Shown piece after piece: positions 1-8,178 of a stretch of 64,000 bases of DNA; the first letter of the stretch is position 1; each line of letters opens with the position of its first letter. This DNA is from Bacteroidales bacterium. Lineage in GTDB: Bacteria > Bacteroidota > Bacteroidia > Bacteroidales > ML635J-15. The notes beneath the pieces were generated by a model. The model ran no database searches. It saw nothing but the letters and a program-made list of their open reading frames with translations, and was not told the origin of the DNA. The stretch is taken from positions 114,578 through 178,577 of the forward strand of contig JAFZRE010000026.1 of NCBI GenBank assembly GCA_017620015.1. Direction: 5' to 3'. Both the position numbers and the translations under genes were made by a program.

Positions 1-1
1 G

Positions 2-175
2 AGTTTCTATGCAGCCGAAACCCAGGAATCGAAGATGTTCAGGCTGTTCTGCAACGTTGCGCTTCGCGAGATGGAAGAAGGTACTTACCGTCCGCGTAAC
101 AGGAAGCTGGCAAACAAGTCGTTTGGCCGTGATGTCGATAGAAGCAAGAGAAATGTAAACCTTAGACCCGAATAA
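2..175 (+). CDS. 3' end of an unidentified protein (partial)
   Basis: The window opens inside a reading frame that runs to a TAA at 173-175 and gives about 57 residues. The tail is basic and Arg/Lys/Asn-rich, with no membrane segment, sorting signal or motif I recognise. The next gene starts 23 nt downstream on the same strand, so the two are probably co-transcribed. Function cannot be assigned from this fragment. Confidence 0.6.
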   Translation, partial: SFYAAETQESKMFRLFCNVALREMEEGTYRPRNRKLANKSFGRDVDRSKRNVNLRPE

Positions 176-198
176 ATTTCACTCTTAAATTAGCAGAA

Positions 199-561
199 AT
201 GAAAGTTTCAGAAGAATATTACGACGAAATCTTCCAGTTCAAGGGACAATGGGATATGCCGTCGTCGTGCGGACTGAAAATAAGGAATGTAAACGGCAAG
301 ACATACGTGATTGTGACTGAATTGTATCAGGACAATCCCGGCACTTCTGTAACCTACGCAGGTAGGTCGCTTGCCGAGCAGATTTGCGAGCAGAAGTCGC
401 TTGACCTCAACAACATAGTTTATCTGGAATGTAACCCGAATACAAACTCAAAATTGTCGTTCTACGACGAGGAGTATTTCGAGGTTAACTTCAATGCCGA
501 CAGGCAGAATATGTATAGGCTTCTCCCTGCCGACGAGGTTGCCGCAATACTGAAAGCCTAG
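199..561 (+). CDS. Small unknown protein, 120 aa
   Basis: An acidic, probably cytoplasmic protein with no signal peptide, transmembrane segment or cysteine motif. I do not recognise the family. It begins 23 nt after the preceding stop, has normal codon use for the region and ends just before a 68-bp dispersed repeat. It probably forms a short operon with the truncated upstream gene. The complete, well-composed frame supports a real gene, but nothing shows its role. Confidence 0.6.
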   Translation: MKVSEEYYDEIFQFKGQWDMPSSCGLKIRNVNGKTYVIVTELYQDNPGTSVTYAGRSLAEQICEQKSLDLNNIVYLECNPNTNSKLSFYDEEYFEVNFNADRQNMYRLLPADEVAAILKA

Positions 562-573
562 CGGATTTTTAAC

Positions 574-641
574 GTCATTCCACAAAACAGAACGAACAGC
601 AAAAGGCACGTTGCTTGTGAGTTCGTTTATGCGGAATCTCC
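574..641 (+). repeat. 68-bp hairpin repeat, family A, copy 1
   Basis: First of three 68-bp copies (others at 8965-9032 and, inverted, 54536-54603). It begins GTCATTCC and ends GCGGAATCTCC. Inner arms AACGAAC and GTTCGTT and the ends ATTCC/GGAAT can fold into one long imperfect hairpin. It lies between two genes and may be a REP/MITE-like element. Confidence 0.8.
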
Positions 642-654
642 AAAATAGTCTTTT

Positions 655-1506
655 ATGAAGTTCGTTTACTTTTTGCTTTTATTCTTTTCGGTATCGTTAT
701 CTTTATCGTCGCAGGAACCCATACCTATATGGCCCGAAAATTCGCCACGGAAAGCCCGAAAAGTAACCGTAAAGCCCTATATTGCCGAATCGTCGGACGT
801 TGCCATCATCGTATGTCCGGGTGGTTCATACTTCTGGCTCGACTACGGTAACGAGGGCGAAGAAGTTGGTCGCTGGATGCAGCAGCATGGCATATCGGCA
901 TTTGTACTAAAGTACAGGGTTCCAAGTTGGTGGGCGTGGTTTTTCCATTACCGTTACATCGTCAGAGGCAAACAGCACCCCGATATGTACAACGACGGGC
1001 AGATGGCATTGCAGTGGGTACACGAACACGCCGACGAGTATGGAATCGCCAGAAACAAAATCGGAATGATTGGCTTTTCGGCAGGTGGGCACCTTGTGAT
1101 GTCGGAGGCTTGTTTCCGAGGTAAGTACCGCCCTGCTTTTGTTGCTCCGATTTATCCCGTTGTTACAATGTCGGACAAGTGCGTGCATAAGCGTTCGCGC
1201 CGTGGCTTGCTGGGTGAGTACAAGCGCTTTAACAAGGAGATGCGCGATTCGTTATCGCTCGAAAAGCACATTCCAGCCGACTGTCCGCCAGTGTTTATCG
1301 TCAATTGCAAGGACGACCCCGTCGTTCATTACCATAATTCCGAATTGCTTGACTCTGCGCTTACTCAGCATGGTATTTCGCACAAGTATTTGCAGTACAA
1401 AACTGGTGGACACGGATTTGCCGTGAGCGAAGTAAAAGGCTCTGACGAGGCAAGAGTTTGGCGAGATGAATTTCTTGTGTGGCTGAAGGAGATAAAAATC
1501 TTTTAG
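655..1506 (+). CDS. Secreted alpha/beta-hydrolase (esterase/lipase family)
   Basis: A 283-aa hydrolase with an N-terminal signal peptide (about residues 1-19, ending SLSSQ), so probably periplasmic or membrane-associated. The fold is marked by an HGG-like oxyanion segment CPGGSY near residues 54-59, a nucleophile elbow GFSAGG with Ser142, an acid residue in CKDDP (Asp220/221) and a catalytic His253 in GGHGF. This order matches the carboxylesterase/acetyl-xylan-esterase side of the superfamily, which hydrolyses ester bonds. The substrate is unknown. A family A repeat lies just upstream, and a hairpin-bearing gap separates it from the CoA-ligase gene. Confidence 0.8.
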   Translation: MKFVYFLLLFFSVSLSLSSQEPIPIWPENSPRKARKVTVKPYIAESSDVAIIVCPGGSYFWLDYGNEGEEVGRWMQQHGISAFVLKYRVPSWWAWFFHYRYIVRGKQHPDMYNDGQMALQWVHEHADEYGIARNKIGMIGFSAGGHLVMSEACFRGKYRPAFVAPIYPVVTMSDKCVHKRSRRGLLGEYKRFNKEMRDSLSLEKHIPADCPPVFIVNCKDDPVVHYHNSELLDSALTQHGISHKYLQYKTGGHGFAVSEVKGSDEARVWRDEFLVWLKEIKIF

Positions 1507-1577
1507 GTGGAGTGCCTATTGGCAGAACGGCAAAACACGTAAAAACCAAAAACGGCGAAGTCATAGAAACTTGAAAC

Positions 1578-1589
1578 GGGCTTTAGCCC
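1578..1589. repeat. Short palindrome GGGCTTTAGCCC
   Basis: A perfect small inverted repeat in the 167-nt gap before the CoA-ligase gene, with flanking ttGAAAC and TTGAAAC. Similar GAAAC-bounded units occur near 38.3 kb. Confidence 0.45.
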
Positions 1590-1645
1590 ATTGAAACTTT
1601 CAAATGCTGCAGGCATATAAACTTTGGAGATTTCAGATAATCATT

Positions 1646-1653
1646 TATTTTTG
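1646..1653 (+). promoter_or_regulatory. -7 box TATTTTTG upstream of the CoA ligase
   Basis: Matches the Bacteroidota TAnnTTTG -7 consensus, 20 nt before the ATG at 1674. It suggests the ligase-acyltransferase pair has its own promoter. Confidence 0.6.
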
Positions 1654-1673
1654 CAAAAATTATTAATTCAATT

Positions 1674-2972
1674 ATGCAGAAGGACATTGAATATTGTTCG
1701 CCCGAAGAAATAAAGGCTTTTCAGGAAAAGAAACTGACCGAGGCGTTGGCTTATCTACAGGAATATTCCCCGTACTACAAGAGGATGTTCAAGAGCTATA
1801 ACATCGACATAAAGAAGACTCGCCATCTTGAGGACCTTGTGAAAATTCCTTTTACGGAGAAAAAAGACTTGCAGCTTTTTAACGATGAGTTTCTTTGCTG
1901 CCCAAAAGAAAAGATTATCGACTACATAACGACTTCCGGTACACTTGGTGACCCCGTTACTTTCGGCTGTACCGAAAAGGACTTGCAGAGGCTTGCATAC
2001 AACGAGAAAAAGTCGTTTGCCTGTGCTGGCTTGCACCCTGGCAACATTGTGCAGCTGATGACAACACTTGATAAGCGCTTTATGGCCGGATTGGCTTATT
2101 TCTTGGGAATCAGGGAACTCGGAGCATCGGTTATCCGAGTGGGAAACGGAATACCCGAATTGCAGTGGGACACCATTATGCGCATCAAGCCCGACACTAT
2201 AATGTGCGTGCCGTCGTTTATCCTGAAACTGATACAATACGCCGAGGAACACGGAATCGACTACAAGAACAGCAGTGTCCGCCGAATTATCGGCATTGGC
2301 GAAGGCCTTCGCGAACAGGATTTCGGACTTAACCTGCTCGGACGTCGCATAAAGGAAAAATGGGATGTTCAGCTTTTTGCCACTTATTCTTCCACCGAAA
2401 TGGGAGCAACTTTCTCGGAATGTGAGTATGGTTGCGGTGGTCATATTCATCCCGAACTGATTATTGTTGAGATTATTGGCGACGACAATATGCCTGTTGC
2501 CGATGGCGAGGCCGGAGAAATCGTTGTGACCACCTTGGGAGTGGAAGGAATGCCTTTGCTGAGGTTCCGCACAGGCGACATCGCTTCGAAGCGCGTTGAG
2601 CAGTGCAAGTGCGGACGAAATTCGTACCGTCTTACCCCGTTGCTCGGACGAAAGAACAATATGATAAAGTTCAAGGGGACAACGCTTTATCCGCCAGCAA
2701 TAAACGATGTGCTTGACAATACCGACTACGTTGAGAACTATGTGATTGTTGTCAGCACCAACGATGCCGGCACCGACGATGTTCTAGTAAAGATCGCCTT
2801 GAATCACGAACCCGACTTCGATGTCGTGAAGGAACTGAAGGATAGTTTCCGTTCGCGTATCCGCGTGGCTCCTCAGATAGAGATACTTTCGGTTGACGAA
2901 ATACGCCAGATTGTTTTCCCGCCGAAGAGCAGGAAGCCCATAAAGTTTATTGATTTGCGTTCAAACAAATAA
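1674..2972 (+). CDS. PaaK-type phenylacetate-CoA ligase family protein
   Basis: A 432-aa adenylate-forming enzyme of the phenylacetate-CoA ligase type, which activates an aromatic or related acid to its CoA thioester via an acyl-AMP. The AMP/phosphate loop TTSGTLGDP is near residues 86-94, the aromatic substrate/ATP segment YSSTEMG near 238-244, and the hinge region RFRTGDI near 299-305. A CKCG cysteine cluster follows, then the small C-terminal domain. Length is usual for PaaK. The next gene, a PlsC-like acyltransferase, starts 4 nt after the stop, so the two are probably translated from one mRNA. With an aromatic ammonia-lyase 2 kb away, an acid such as a coumarate is a reasonable substrate guess, but this is inference. 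Confidence 0.85.
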   Translation: MQKDIEYCSPEEIKAFQEKKLTEALAYLQEYSPYYKRMFKSYNIDIKKTRHLEDLVKIPFTEKKDLQLFNDEFLCCPKEKIIDYITTSGTLGDPVTFGCTEKDLQRLAYNEKKSFACAGLHPGNIVQLMTTLDKRFMAGLAYFLGIRELGASVIRVGNGIPELQWDTIMRIKPDTIMCVPSFILKLIQYAEEHGIDYKNSSVRRIIGIGEGLREQDFGLNLLGRRIKEKWDVQLFATYSSTEMGATFSECEYGCGGHIHPELIIVEIIGDDNMPVADGEAGEIVVTTLGVEGMPLLRFRTGDIASKRVEQCKCGRNSYRLTPLLGRKNNMIKFKGTTLYPPAINDVLDNTDYVENYVIVVSTNDAGTDDVLVKIALNHEPDFDVVKELKDSFRSRIRVAPQIEILSVDEIRQIVFPPKSRKPIKFIDLRSNK

Positions 2973-2976
2973 GGTC

Positions 2977-4104
2977 ATGGCAGAAAGTTTTGATGATATG
3001 CGGCCCTACAGCGATGCCGAAATGGTGTCGGCTGTTTCTCGGTTTGTTGAAACCCCGGAGTTTGTCAAGCTGGCTGGATTTATGTTTCCAGGCAAGCCGT
3101 TGACTGAAGTTCGCGACTTTTTCCTGTCAATCAGGACAGTATATGAACTTCAGCACAAGATAATGTTCGGAATATACGAGGTTATCAAGCAGAAAAGCAT
3201 GACGGATTTCACATATTCGGGTGTGGAATACCTCGACCCGACGAAGAGCTATCTGTTCATCTCGAACCATCGTGACATAGTACTTGATGCGTATCTGCTT
3301 CAGTGTCTGTTTGTTATGTACGACATTCCGCTTACGCAGGTAACTTTCGGTGCCAATCTTATGCGCAATCCGATTATCCGTGATGCTGGCAAGTGCAATA
3401 GGATGTTCAAGGTTGAGCGCGGTGGACCGACACCGCGCGAATTCTATATGGCACTTTCTAGGCTTTCGCAATATATAAGGCGCACAATCTGCGAAACACA
3501 CGATTCGGTCTGGATAGCACAGCGGAACGGTCGTACCAAGGACGGAATGGATAAAACCGAGGTTGCCCTTGTGAAAATGCTTGGACTTAGCGGAGGCAAG
3601 GACAAGGCAGAATCCTTCGACAGCCTGAATATTGTACCGCTTTCAATATCATACGAGTGGGAGCCTTGCGATGTGCTGAAGGCTTTGGAACTTTGCCGTA
3701 CAGCAAAGTTTGGGCACTACGAAAAAACTCCCGACGAGGATTTCAATAGCATTTTCACTGGCATAAATTCGCAGAAGGGACTGGTGCATCTTTCTATAAA
3801 CAAGCCTATTACGCGCGAAGAACTTGCAGACTTGAGTTCTGCTGGTGATTTCAACGAGGCTCTTGCCGAACTTTTGGACAGCCGCATTCTTGGTGGCTAC
3901 AAGCTTATGCCAAGCAATTATGCAGCCTACGACATTCGCAATGCTTCCGATGAATATTCGTCGCACTATACGCTAGAATGTAAGGCAATGCTACTTGAAA
4001 AGATAAACAATTTGCCAAAGGTTGACGATATTGACAGCGAAGTGCTCAAGAAGCAGTTTATCGATATTTATGCAAACCCGGTGGAGAATTGTGTCTTTGT
4101 GTGA
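2977..4104 (+). CDS. PlsC-like lysophospholipid/acyl acyltransferase
   Basis: A 375-aa protein of the 1-acyl-glycerol-3-phosphate acyltransferase superfamily. The catalytic HX4D block appears as SNHRDIVLDA near residue 100, and the acceptor-binding region as QRNGRTKDG near 180. Proteins of this type move an acyl group from CoA or ACP to an alcohol. It starts 4 nt after the ligase stop. I chose the ATG at 2977 because the longer frame from 2950 overlaps the upstream gene. It is longer than housekeeping PlsC, so it may be a specialised acyltransferase that uses the product of the adjacent ligase (inference). Confidence 0.75.
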   Translation: MAESFDDMRPYSDAEMVSAVSRFVETPEFVKLAGFMFPGKPLTEVRDFFLSIRTVYELQHKIMFGIYEVIKQKSMTDFTYSGVEYLDPTKSYLFISNHRDIVLDAYLLQCLFVMYDIPLTQVTFGANLMRNPIIRDAGKCNRMFKVERGGPTPREFYMALSRLSQYIRRTICETHDSVWIAQRNGRTKDGMDKTEVALVKMLGLSGGKDKAESFDSLNIVPLSISYEWEPCDVLKALELCRTAKFGHYEKTPDEDFNSIFTGINSQKGLVHLSINKPITREELADLSSAGDFNEALAELLDSRILGGYKLMPSNYAAYDIRNASDEYSSHYTLECKAMLLEKINNLPKVDDIDSEVLKKQFIDIYANPVENCVFV

Positions 4105-4114
4105 AAATATAACT

Positions 4115-5128
4115 ATGGATGAAGATCATGACAGATGGCATTGGCAAGAGCCAAATAGTGCGTGGCGAGGGGTTGGCATTTATCATATAACGCTTACTAT
4201 TCCGTCGCGTGAACCATTATTTGGTATGCTTGTCATTCCACAAGATGATCCGGCACAAGCAAAAGTGGAACGAACAAAATTAGGAAATAGCATAGTAGAG
4301 GAATTGCTACACATTCCAACTTATTATCCAGAAATACGAATTTTGCAATTCTGTCTTATGCCAGACCATTTACATGCAATTATATATGTCACACGTCAGA
4401 TGACAAAAAGTATTAGGATTGTTGTTCGCGGTTTCTGGCAAGGTGCAAAAAAGCTTGGTCGTGAATATACTTCGTCTGTTATACCCGAATTTAATTCGGG
4501 TATAACAGACGAAGGCAAAGATTCAATTAAAGCTAATGCATATTCTTTTCCGATATTTACAGAGATGCCTTTCATTCGACCACTTTCTCATCGCGGACAA
4601 CTACAAGCAATGATTCGTTATGTTCAGATGAATCCGCAACGGCTCGCTACTAAGCGACTAAAACCTAGTTTCTTTCGGGTGCAACATGACGTCGAAATAA
4701 ATGGTAGAAAGTGTGATGCAGTTGGCAACATAGCCATTTTGATGGAAGAGAAGCGTATGCCAGTACATGTACGTCGTGTAATGATGGAGGCAGCGAAACA
4801 AAGTGACAATGAGTCGCTACGTGATTATATGAATGGTTGTATTATTGCTGCTCGTAAAGGGACTGTAATGGTATCACCATTTATCAGCCCATTAGAGAAG
4901 GAGATATTATCTATTCTCATAAACGAGGAACTTTTTGTTATCTATCTTATCAATAATGGCTTTGGTGAATACTATAAGCCGGCTGACGGCATATTCAATG
5001 CTGTGGCTACGGGAAGGTTGTTGATACTAAGCCTATGTCCATATAATAAGGATATGAAACACATAACTCGAGAAGAATGCGTGATGCTTAATAATTTTGC
5101 AGAAGAAATGGCGACAATAAGTAGATAA
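4115..5128 (+). CDS. Y1/HUH transposase, REP-associated (RAYT) type
   Basis: A 337-aa single-strand DNA transposase of the IS200/Y1 fold. The metal-binding HUH motif is DHLHAII (His85, His87), and the likely nucleophile is Tyr169 in MIRYVQMNP. Related RAYT proteins cut and join hairpin REP DNA. The C-terminal half beyond about residue 190 is an extra domain of unknown role. Residues about 119-134 are encoded by a near-perfect 45-nt palindrome (4470-4514), located between the HUH motif and the tyrosine. The ATG at 4115 lies 10 nt after the acyltransferase stop. The longer frame overlaps that gene and is less likely. The transposase interrupts an otherwise plausible metabolic cluster. Confidence 0.85.
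   Translation: MDEDHDRWHWQEPNSAWRGVGIYHITLTIPSREPLFGMLVIPQDDPAQAKVERTKLGNSIVEELLHIPTYYPEIRILQFCLMPDHLHAIIYVTRQMTKSIRIVVRGFWQGAKKLGREYTSSVIPEFNSGITDEGKDSIKANAYSFPIFTEMPFIRPLSHRGQLQAMIRYVQMNPQRLATKRLKPSFFRVQHDVEINGRKCDAVGNIAILMEEKRMPVHVRRVMMEAAKQSDNESLRDYMNGCIIAARKGTVMVSPFISPLEKEILSILINEELFVIYLINNGFGEYYKPADGIFNAVATGRLLILSLCPYNKDMKHITREECVMLNNFAEEMATISR
4470..4514. repeat. Perfect 22-bp-arm palindrome inside the transposase gene
   Basis: Arms 4470-4491 and 4493-4514 are exact reverse complements around a single T at 4492. The reading frame stays open through it. It could be a REP-like element captured in the gene or a recognition hairpin for the transposase. Confidence 0.9.
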
Positions 5129-5148
5129 TGATCACTTTTAAGTGAAAA

Positions 5149-6678
5149 TTATATCTTCATCGTCTTCTTATATCCCTTCAGGTACTTTTCTACGTTAGCA
5201 ATATCGTCGTAGAAAGGTGTGTCTTCGATGAATTTTGGTACTAAGTTGCGTATTGCATCGTATTGTGCATGGGTTACGGGACTTAGCTTGCCGGCAATTT
5301 CGAGGCAGTCGGTTGCCTGGGCAAGTGCTATGTAGTGGATTGCCATCACTTGGAAGCAATTGTCGATTACGCGCTTGCAAAGCAGTGCCGTGTTGGTTCC
5401 CATGCTTACAATGTCCTGGTTGTCGTTGTTGTTTGGAATGCTGTGTACGTAGTTTGGCATTGCAAGCGTCTGGCATTCGGCAGTAGTCGATGTCGCTGTA
5501 AACTGGCAGGCCTGCATTCCGTAGTTTAGTCCAAGAGTGCCGAGGTTTAGGAATGGTGGCAGAATGCCGTTTATGCGGTCGTGGAATAGGTAGTTGAGCT
5601 GACGTTCGGCAGTCATTGCTATGCGTACCATCGCTATCTTTACCTTGTCCTCTTCAAGCGAAATGTAGTCGCCGTGGAAGTTGCCACCGTGGTAAACGTT
5701 CTTAGTTACAGGGTCAACTATGGGGTTGTCGCAGGCTGAGCGCACTTCTTCCTGTATGATGCGCCGCGAATTTTCTAGAGTTTCGTATATAGGACCAAGT
5801 ATTTGCGGAGTGCAACGCAATGAGTAGTAGGGCTGTACCTTGTGTTCAAATACTTTTTCTTCCTTATGTCCGTTGTTGTAAAGTTCGTGTTCACGCTTTA
5901 CAAGGCATTTGCTTCCTTTGGCAAACTCTCTCATCTGGCGGGCAATAACCTGCTGTCCGTTGTGGCGGCGGCATTCGTTTAGAGGTTCCGACATAAGGTC
6001 GTCGAACGATGAGGCTATTTCGTTCATCCATACCGAAGCGATTACCGACAATTCGAGAAGAATTTCTGCAAAATGCTGGTTGACTATCGAAATGCCAGTC
6101 ATTACCGAAGTGCCGTTTGTGATTGACAAGCCTTCGCGGATGTATATCTTCAGTGGAGTAAGGCCGAATTTCTTCATTATTTCAGCCGTAGGATGCCATT
6201 CTCCGTTGTAGTGGACCTTTCCTTCACCGATGAGGGTAAGTGCGATATGAGCAAGTTGTACGAGGTCTCCGCTTGCGCCTACGCTTCCGTGCTGCGGTAT
6301 GAAAGGATATATGCCTTTGTTGATGAATTCTTTCAGAAGCAGGGCTACATCGGCATGAATTCCTGATTTGCACTGCATTATTGTGCCAAGCCTTGCTATC
6401 ATTGCCGCCTTGACGTAGATGTCTTCCAAGGGTTCGCCTGCGCCGGTGGCGTGGCTTCTGATTATGTTGTACTGCAGGTCGGTAAGGTACTTGTCGTCAA
6501 CGCGCCACTGCGCCATAGGACCGAAACCTGTATTTATGCCGTATATTACCTTGTCTTCCGAAAACTTTTTCAGAAACTGGTAGCAGCTATCAATGTTGCT
6601 TATAGTTTCATCTGAAATATTAATTGGTTCATTTTCAAACAGAACCTTTTCTATGTTGTTCAATAATAGAGAATCCAT
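5149..6678 (-). CDS. Aromatic amino acid ammonia-lyase (TAL/HAL family)
   Basis: A 509-aa MIO-dependent lyase that removes ammonia from an aromatic amino acid or histidine to give a trans-acrylate. The MIO-forming Ala135-Ser136-Gly137 sits in GSVGASGDLVQL. Family motifs YGINTGFGPM, HGGNFHGDYIS and SIPNNNDNQDIVSMGTN are intact. From memory, the sequence resembles the Flavobacterium johnsoniae enzyme characterised as a tyrosine ammonia-lyase, and no hutU, hutI or ftcD lies nearby. The RSHATG segment also fits HAL-like enzymes, so histidine remains possible. The start at 6678 is favoured by a -7 box at 6708-6715. The longer frame from 6864 overlaps the DUF4301 gene. Confidence 0.85.
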   Translation of the reverse strand: MDSLLLNNIEKVLFENEPINISDETISNIDSCYQFLKKFSEDKVIYGINTGFGPMAQWRVDDKYLTDLQYNIIRSHATGAGEPLEDIYVKAAMIARLGTIMQCKSGIHADVALLLKEFINKGIYPFIPQHGSVGASGDLVQLAHIALTLIGEGKVHYNGEWHPTAEIMKKFGLTPLKIYIREGLSITNGTSVMTGISIVNQHFAEILLELSVIASVWMNEIASSFDDLMSEPLNECRRHNGQQVIARQMREFAKGSKCLVKREHELYNNGHKEEKVFEHKVQPYYSLRCTPQILGPIYETLENSRRIIQEEVRSACDNPIVDPVTKNVYHGGNFHGDYISLEEDKVKIAMVRIAMTAERQLNYLFHDRINGILPPFLNLGTLGLNYGMQACQFTATSTTAECQTLAMPNYVHSIPNNNDNQDIVSMGTNTALLCKRVIDNCFQVMAIHYIALAQATDCLEIAGKLSPVTHAQYDAIRNLVPKFIEDTPFYDDIANVEKYLKGYKKTMKI

Positions 6679-6707
6679 CTTTTTATAGTCTTTCAAAAAA
6701 CAATTTG

Positions 6708-6715
6708 CAAAAATA
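6708..6715 (-). promoter_or_regulatory. -7 box TATTTTTG for the ammonia-lyase
   Basis: Lies 30 nt upstream of the chosen start codon, in the 68-nt gap after the DUF4301 gene. It supports the shorter protein and independent transcription. Confidence 0.6.
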
Positions 6716-6746
6716 CATTTTTTGAGTACACGATAATGTTTTCTGA

Positions 6747-8168
6747 CTAATTTTTCGGCTGATGTTCCTTTCTCAGCAGGTCGTTCAGTTCCTTTACGGG
6801 ATTGAATGTAATCAGCGGAACTTCGACGAAAATTGTCAGCCAGTCGGCCATAGAGCCGTTCCAAAGTCCAGGATGTTCCAGAACCTTTATTGGCTTGCCG
6901 TTGTAGGTTTTCTCGGAAATGAAGCAGGTTGACGAATCAACGAACTTGTTGAGGTCGAACTTGTTGCCCTTGCTGTCCTTTGTGTAGCATACCAAATCGA
7001 CAGGATTGAAATGCGTCGAATTGTTGAAATGCACCTTCTGGCTTTCGTCGGCAAGGTTTATCTGGGCTTTTTCTACAATTTGCAGCGAAATGCTTCCATC
7101 CTTTCTTACAAGGAACGGACCGCCACCGGGTTCGCCAGTGTTCTTTACCATTCCGCACACGCGGATTGGACGGTTCATGAAGCGGACAAGCGTATTGCAA
7201 AGGTTTTCGTCGCGCTCGAAAGTGGTGCAGAAAGTCTTTTCTAGGCTGTCGGCAATGCGGTTGCAGTTGCCTGCCGACTTGTCGTTTTCGAGGCTCTGCA
7301 TGTACGACTTTATGTTTTCGGCAGTTTCAATAAGCACACCGCCAAGCAACTTCTTGTAAGGCAAAGTTTCGGCCATATAGTCCTGATGCACAATATTATC
7401 GATGTTCTTGATAAAGATAATGTCGGCGTCTATCTGATTTAGGTTCTGCAACAGCGAGCCATGTCCGCCCGGACGGGTGAAAAGTTCGCCCGAATCGGTG
7501 GTCACGAGAGTGCCGTCGTTGTATATTGCAACCGTATTTGTCGATTTTTCCTGAAACGAGAATTTCACGTCAACATTTAGTTTGTTCTTCTGCAAAATCT
7601 TATCCAGCAGCGACTTGAACATTTCGTAATGCTCTTCCGATACTGTGAATTCGAGTTTTGCAGGCTGGTCGGAGTTGTTCATTGCAACACCTTCGAAAAT
7701 CTGTTCCTCGAAAGCAGTGCGTGAAAAACCGTTGTACTTGTGAAATTCGACCAAACCCTTTGGCAATCCTGCATAGTTTAGCGGTTCGTGCAGAATCTTG
7801 TCGGAAACTTCCTCAAGGTTTTCCACATCCTTGATGCTGTCCTTCAACGTATCGAAGAAAGCGAAACGTGGCAAAGCATCAATTGTAGCCTTTACCGAAT
7901 AGTCGCCGCCATCGTGCAGATTTTTCAGGTTTGGCTCGTTGTTGAAGGCGATGAGTCGCTTGAACATTCGGGTTGCTGCTCCCGATGCAGGGACAAACTT
8001 CTCGATGGAATAGTTCTTGCTTTTTTCGTCGTAGCAGTCGATGTAGTGCTGCTGGTCGCCGATTATGGTTATGCCCTTTTCGGGAGTTGCTGGTGCTGCA
8101 ATGTCAACAAAGTTGCCTTCGCTCTCGAGCAGGCTTTTCTGACGTGATATTTCGGTTTCGCTTAACAT
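6747..8168 (-). CDS. DUF4301 family protein
   Basis: A 473-aa soluble protein matching my recollection of the Bacteroidetes DUF4301 family. Conserved-looking blocks include KFVPASGAATRMFK near residue 57 and RPGGHGSLLQNLN near 230. The family is uncharacterised. The GAATRMFK and GGHGSL loops recall nucleotide-sugar or phosphate-binding enzymes, but that is only impression. It follows the lipoprotein gene by 10 nt and may be the last gene of the rfb run. Confidence 0.75.
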   Translation of the reverse strand: MLSETEISRQKSLLESEGNFVDIAAPATPEKGITIIGDQQHYIDCYDEKSKNYSIEKFVPASGAATRMFKRLIAFNNEPNLKNLHDGGDYSVKATIDALPRFAFFDTLKDSIKDVENLEEVSDKILHEPLNYAGLPKGLVEFHKYNGFSRTAFEEQIFEGVAMNNSDQPAKLEFTVSEEHYEMFKSLLDKILQKNKLNVDVKFSFQEKSTNTVAIYNDGTLVTTDSGELFTRPGGHGSLLQNLNQIDADIIFIKNIDNIVHQDYMAETLPYKKLLGGVLIETAENIKSYMQSLENDKSAGNCNRIADSLEKTFCTTFERDENLCNTLVRFMNRPIRVCGMVKNTGEPGGGPFLVRKDGSISLQIVEKAQINLADESQKVHFNNSTHFNPVDLVCYTKDSKGNKFDLNKFVDSSTCFISEKTYNGKPIKVLEHPGLWNGSMADWLTIFVEVPLITFNPVKELNDLLRKEHQPKN

Positions 8169-8178
8169 ATTTGTATTT

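Noticed and set aside
907..1188. Antisense frame across the alpha/beta-hydrolase
   Set aside because: A shadow of the real gene; the plus strand carries the full catalytic motif set.
5149..6678. Firm assignment as histidine ammonia-lyase (hutH)
   Set aside because: No other hut genes are present, and the sequence recalls the Flavobacterium tyrosine enzyme. The substrate is left open.
6679..6864. 62-codon N-terminal extension of the ammonia-lyase frame
   Set aside because: It overlaps the DUF4301 gene, contains the predicted -7 box at 6708-6715, and the shorter protein has the usual family length.
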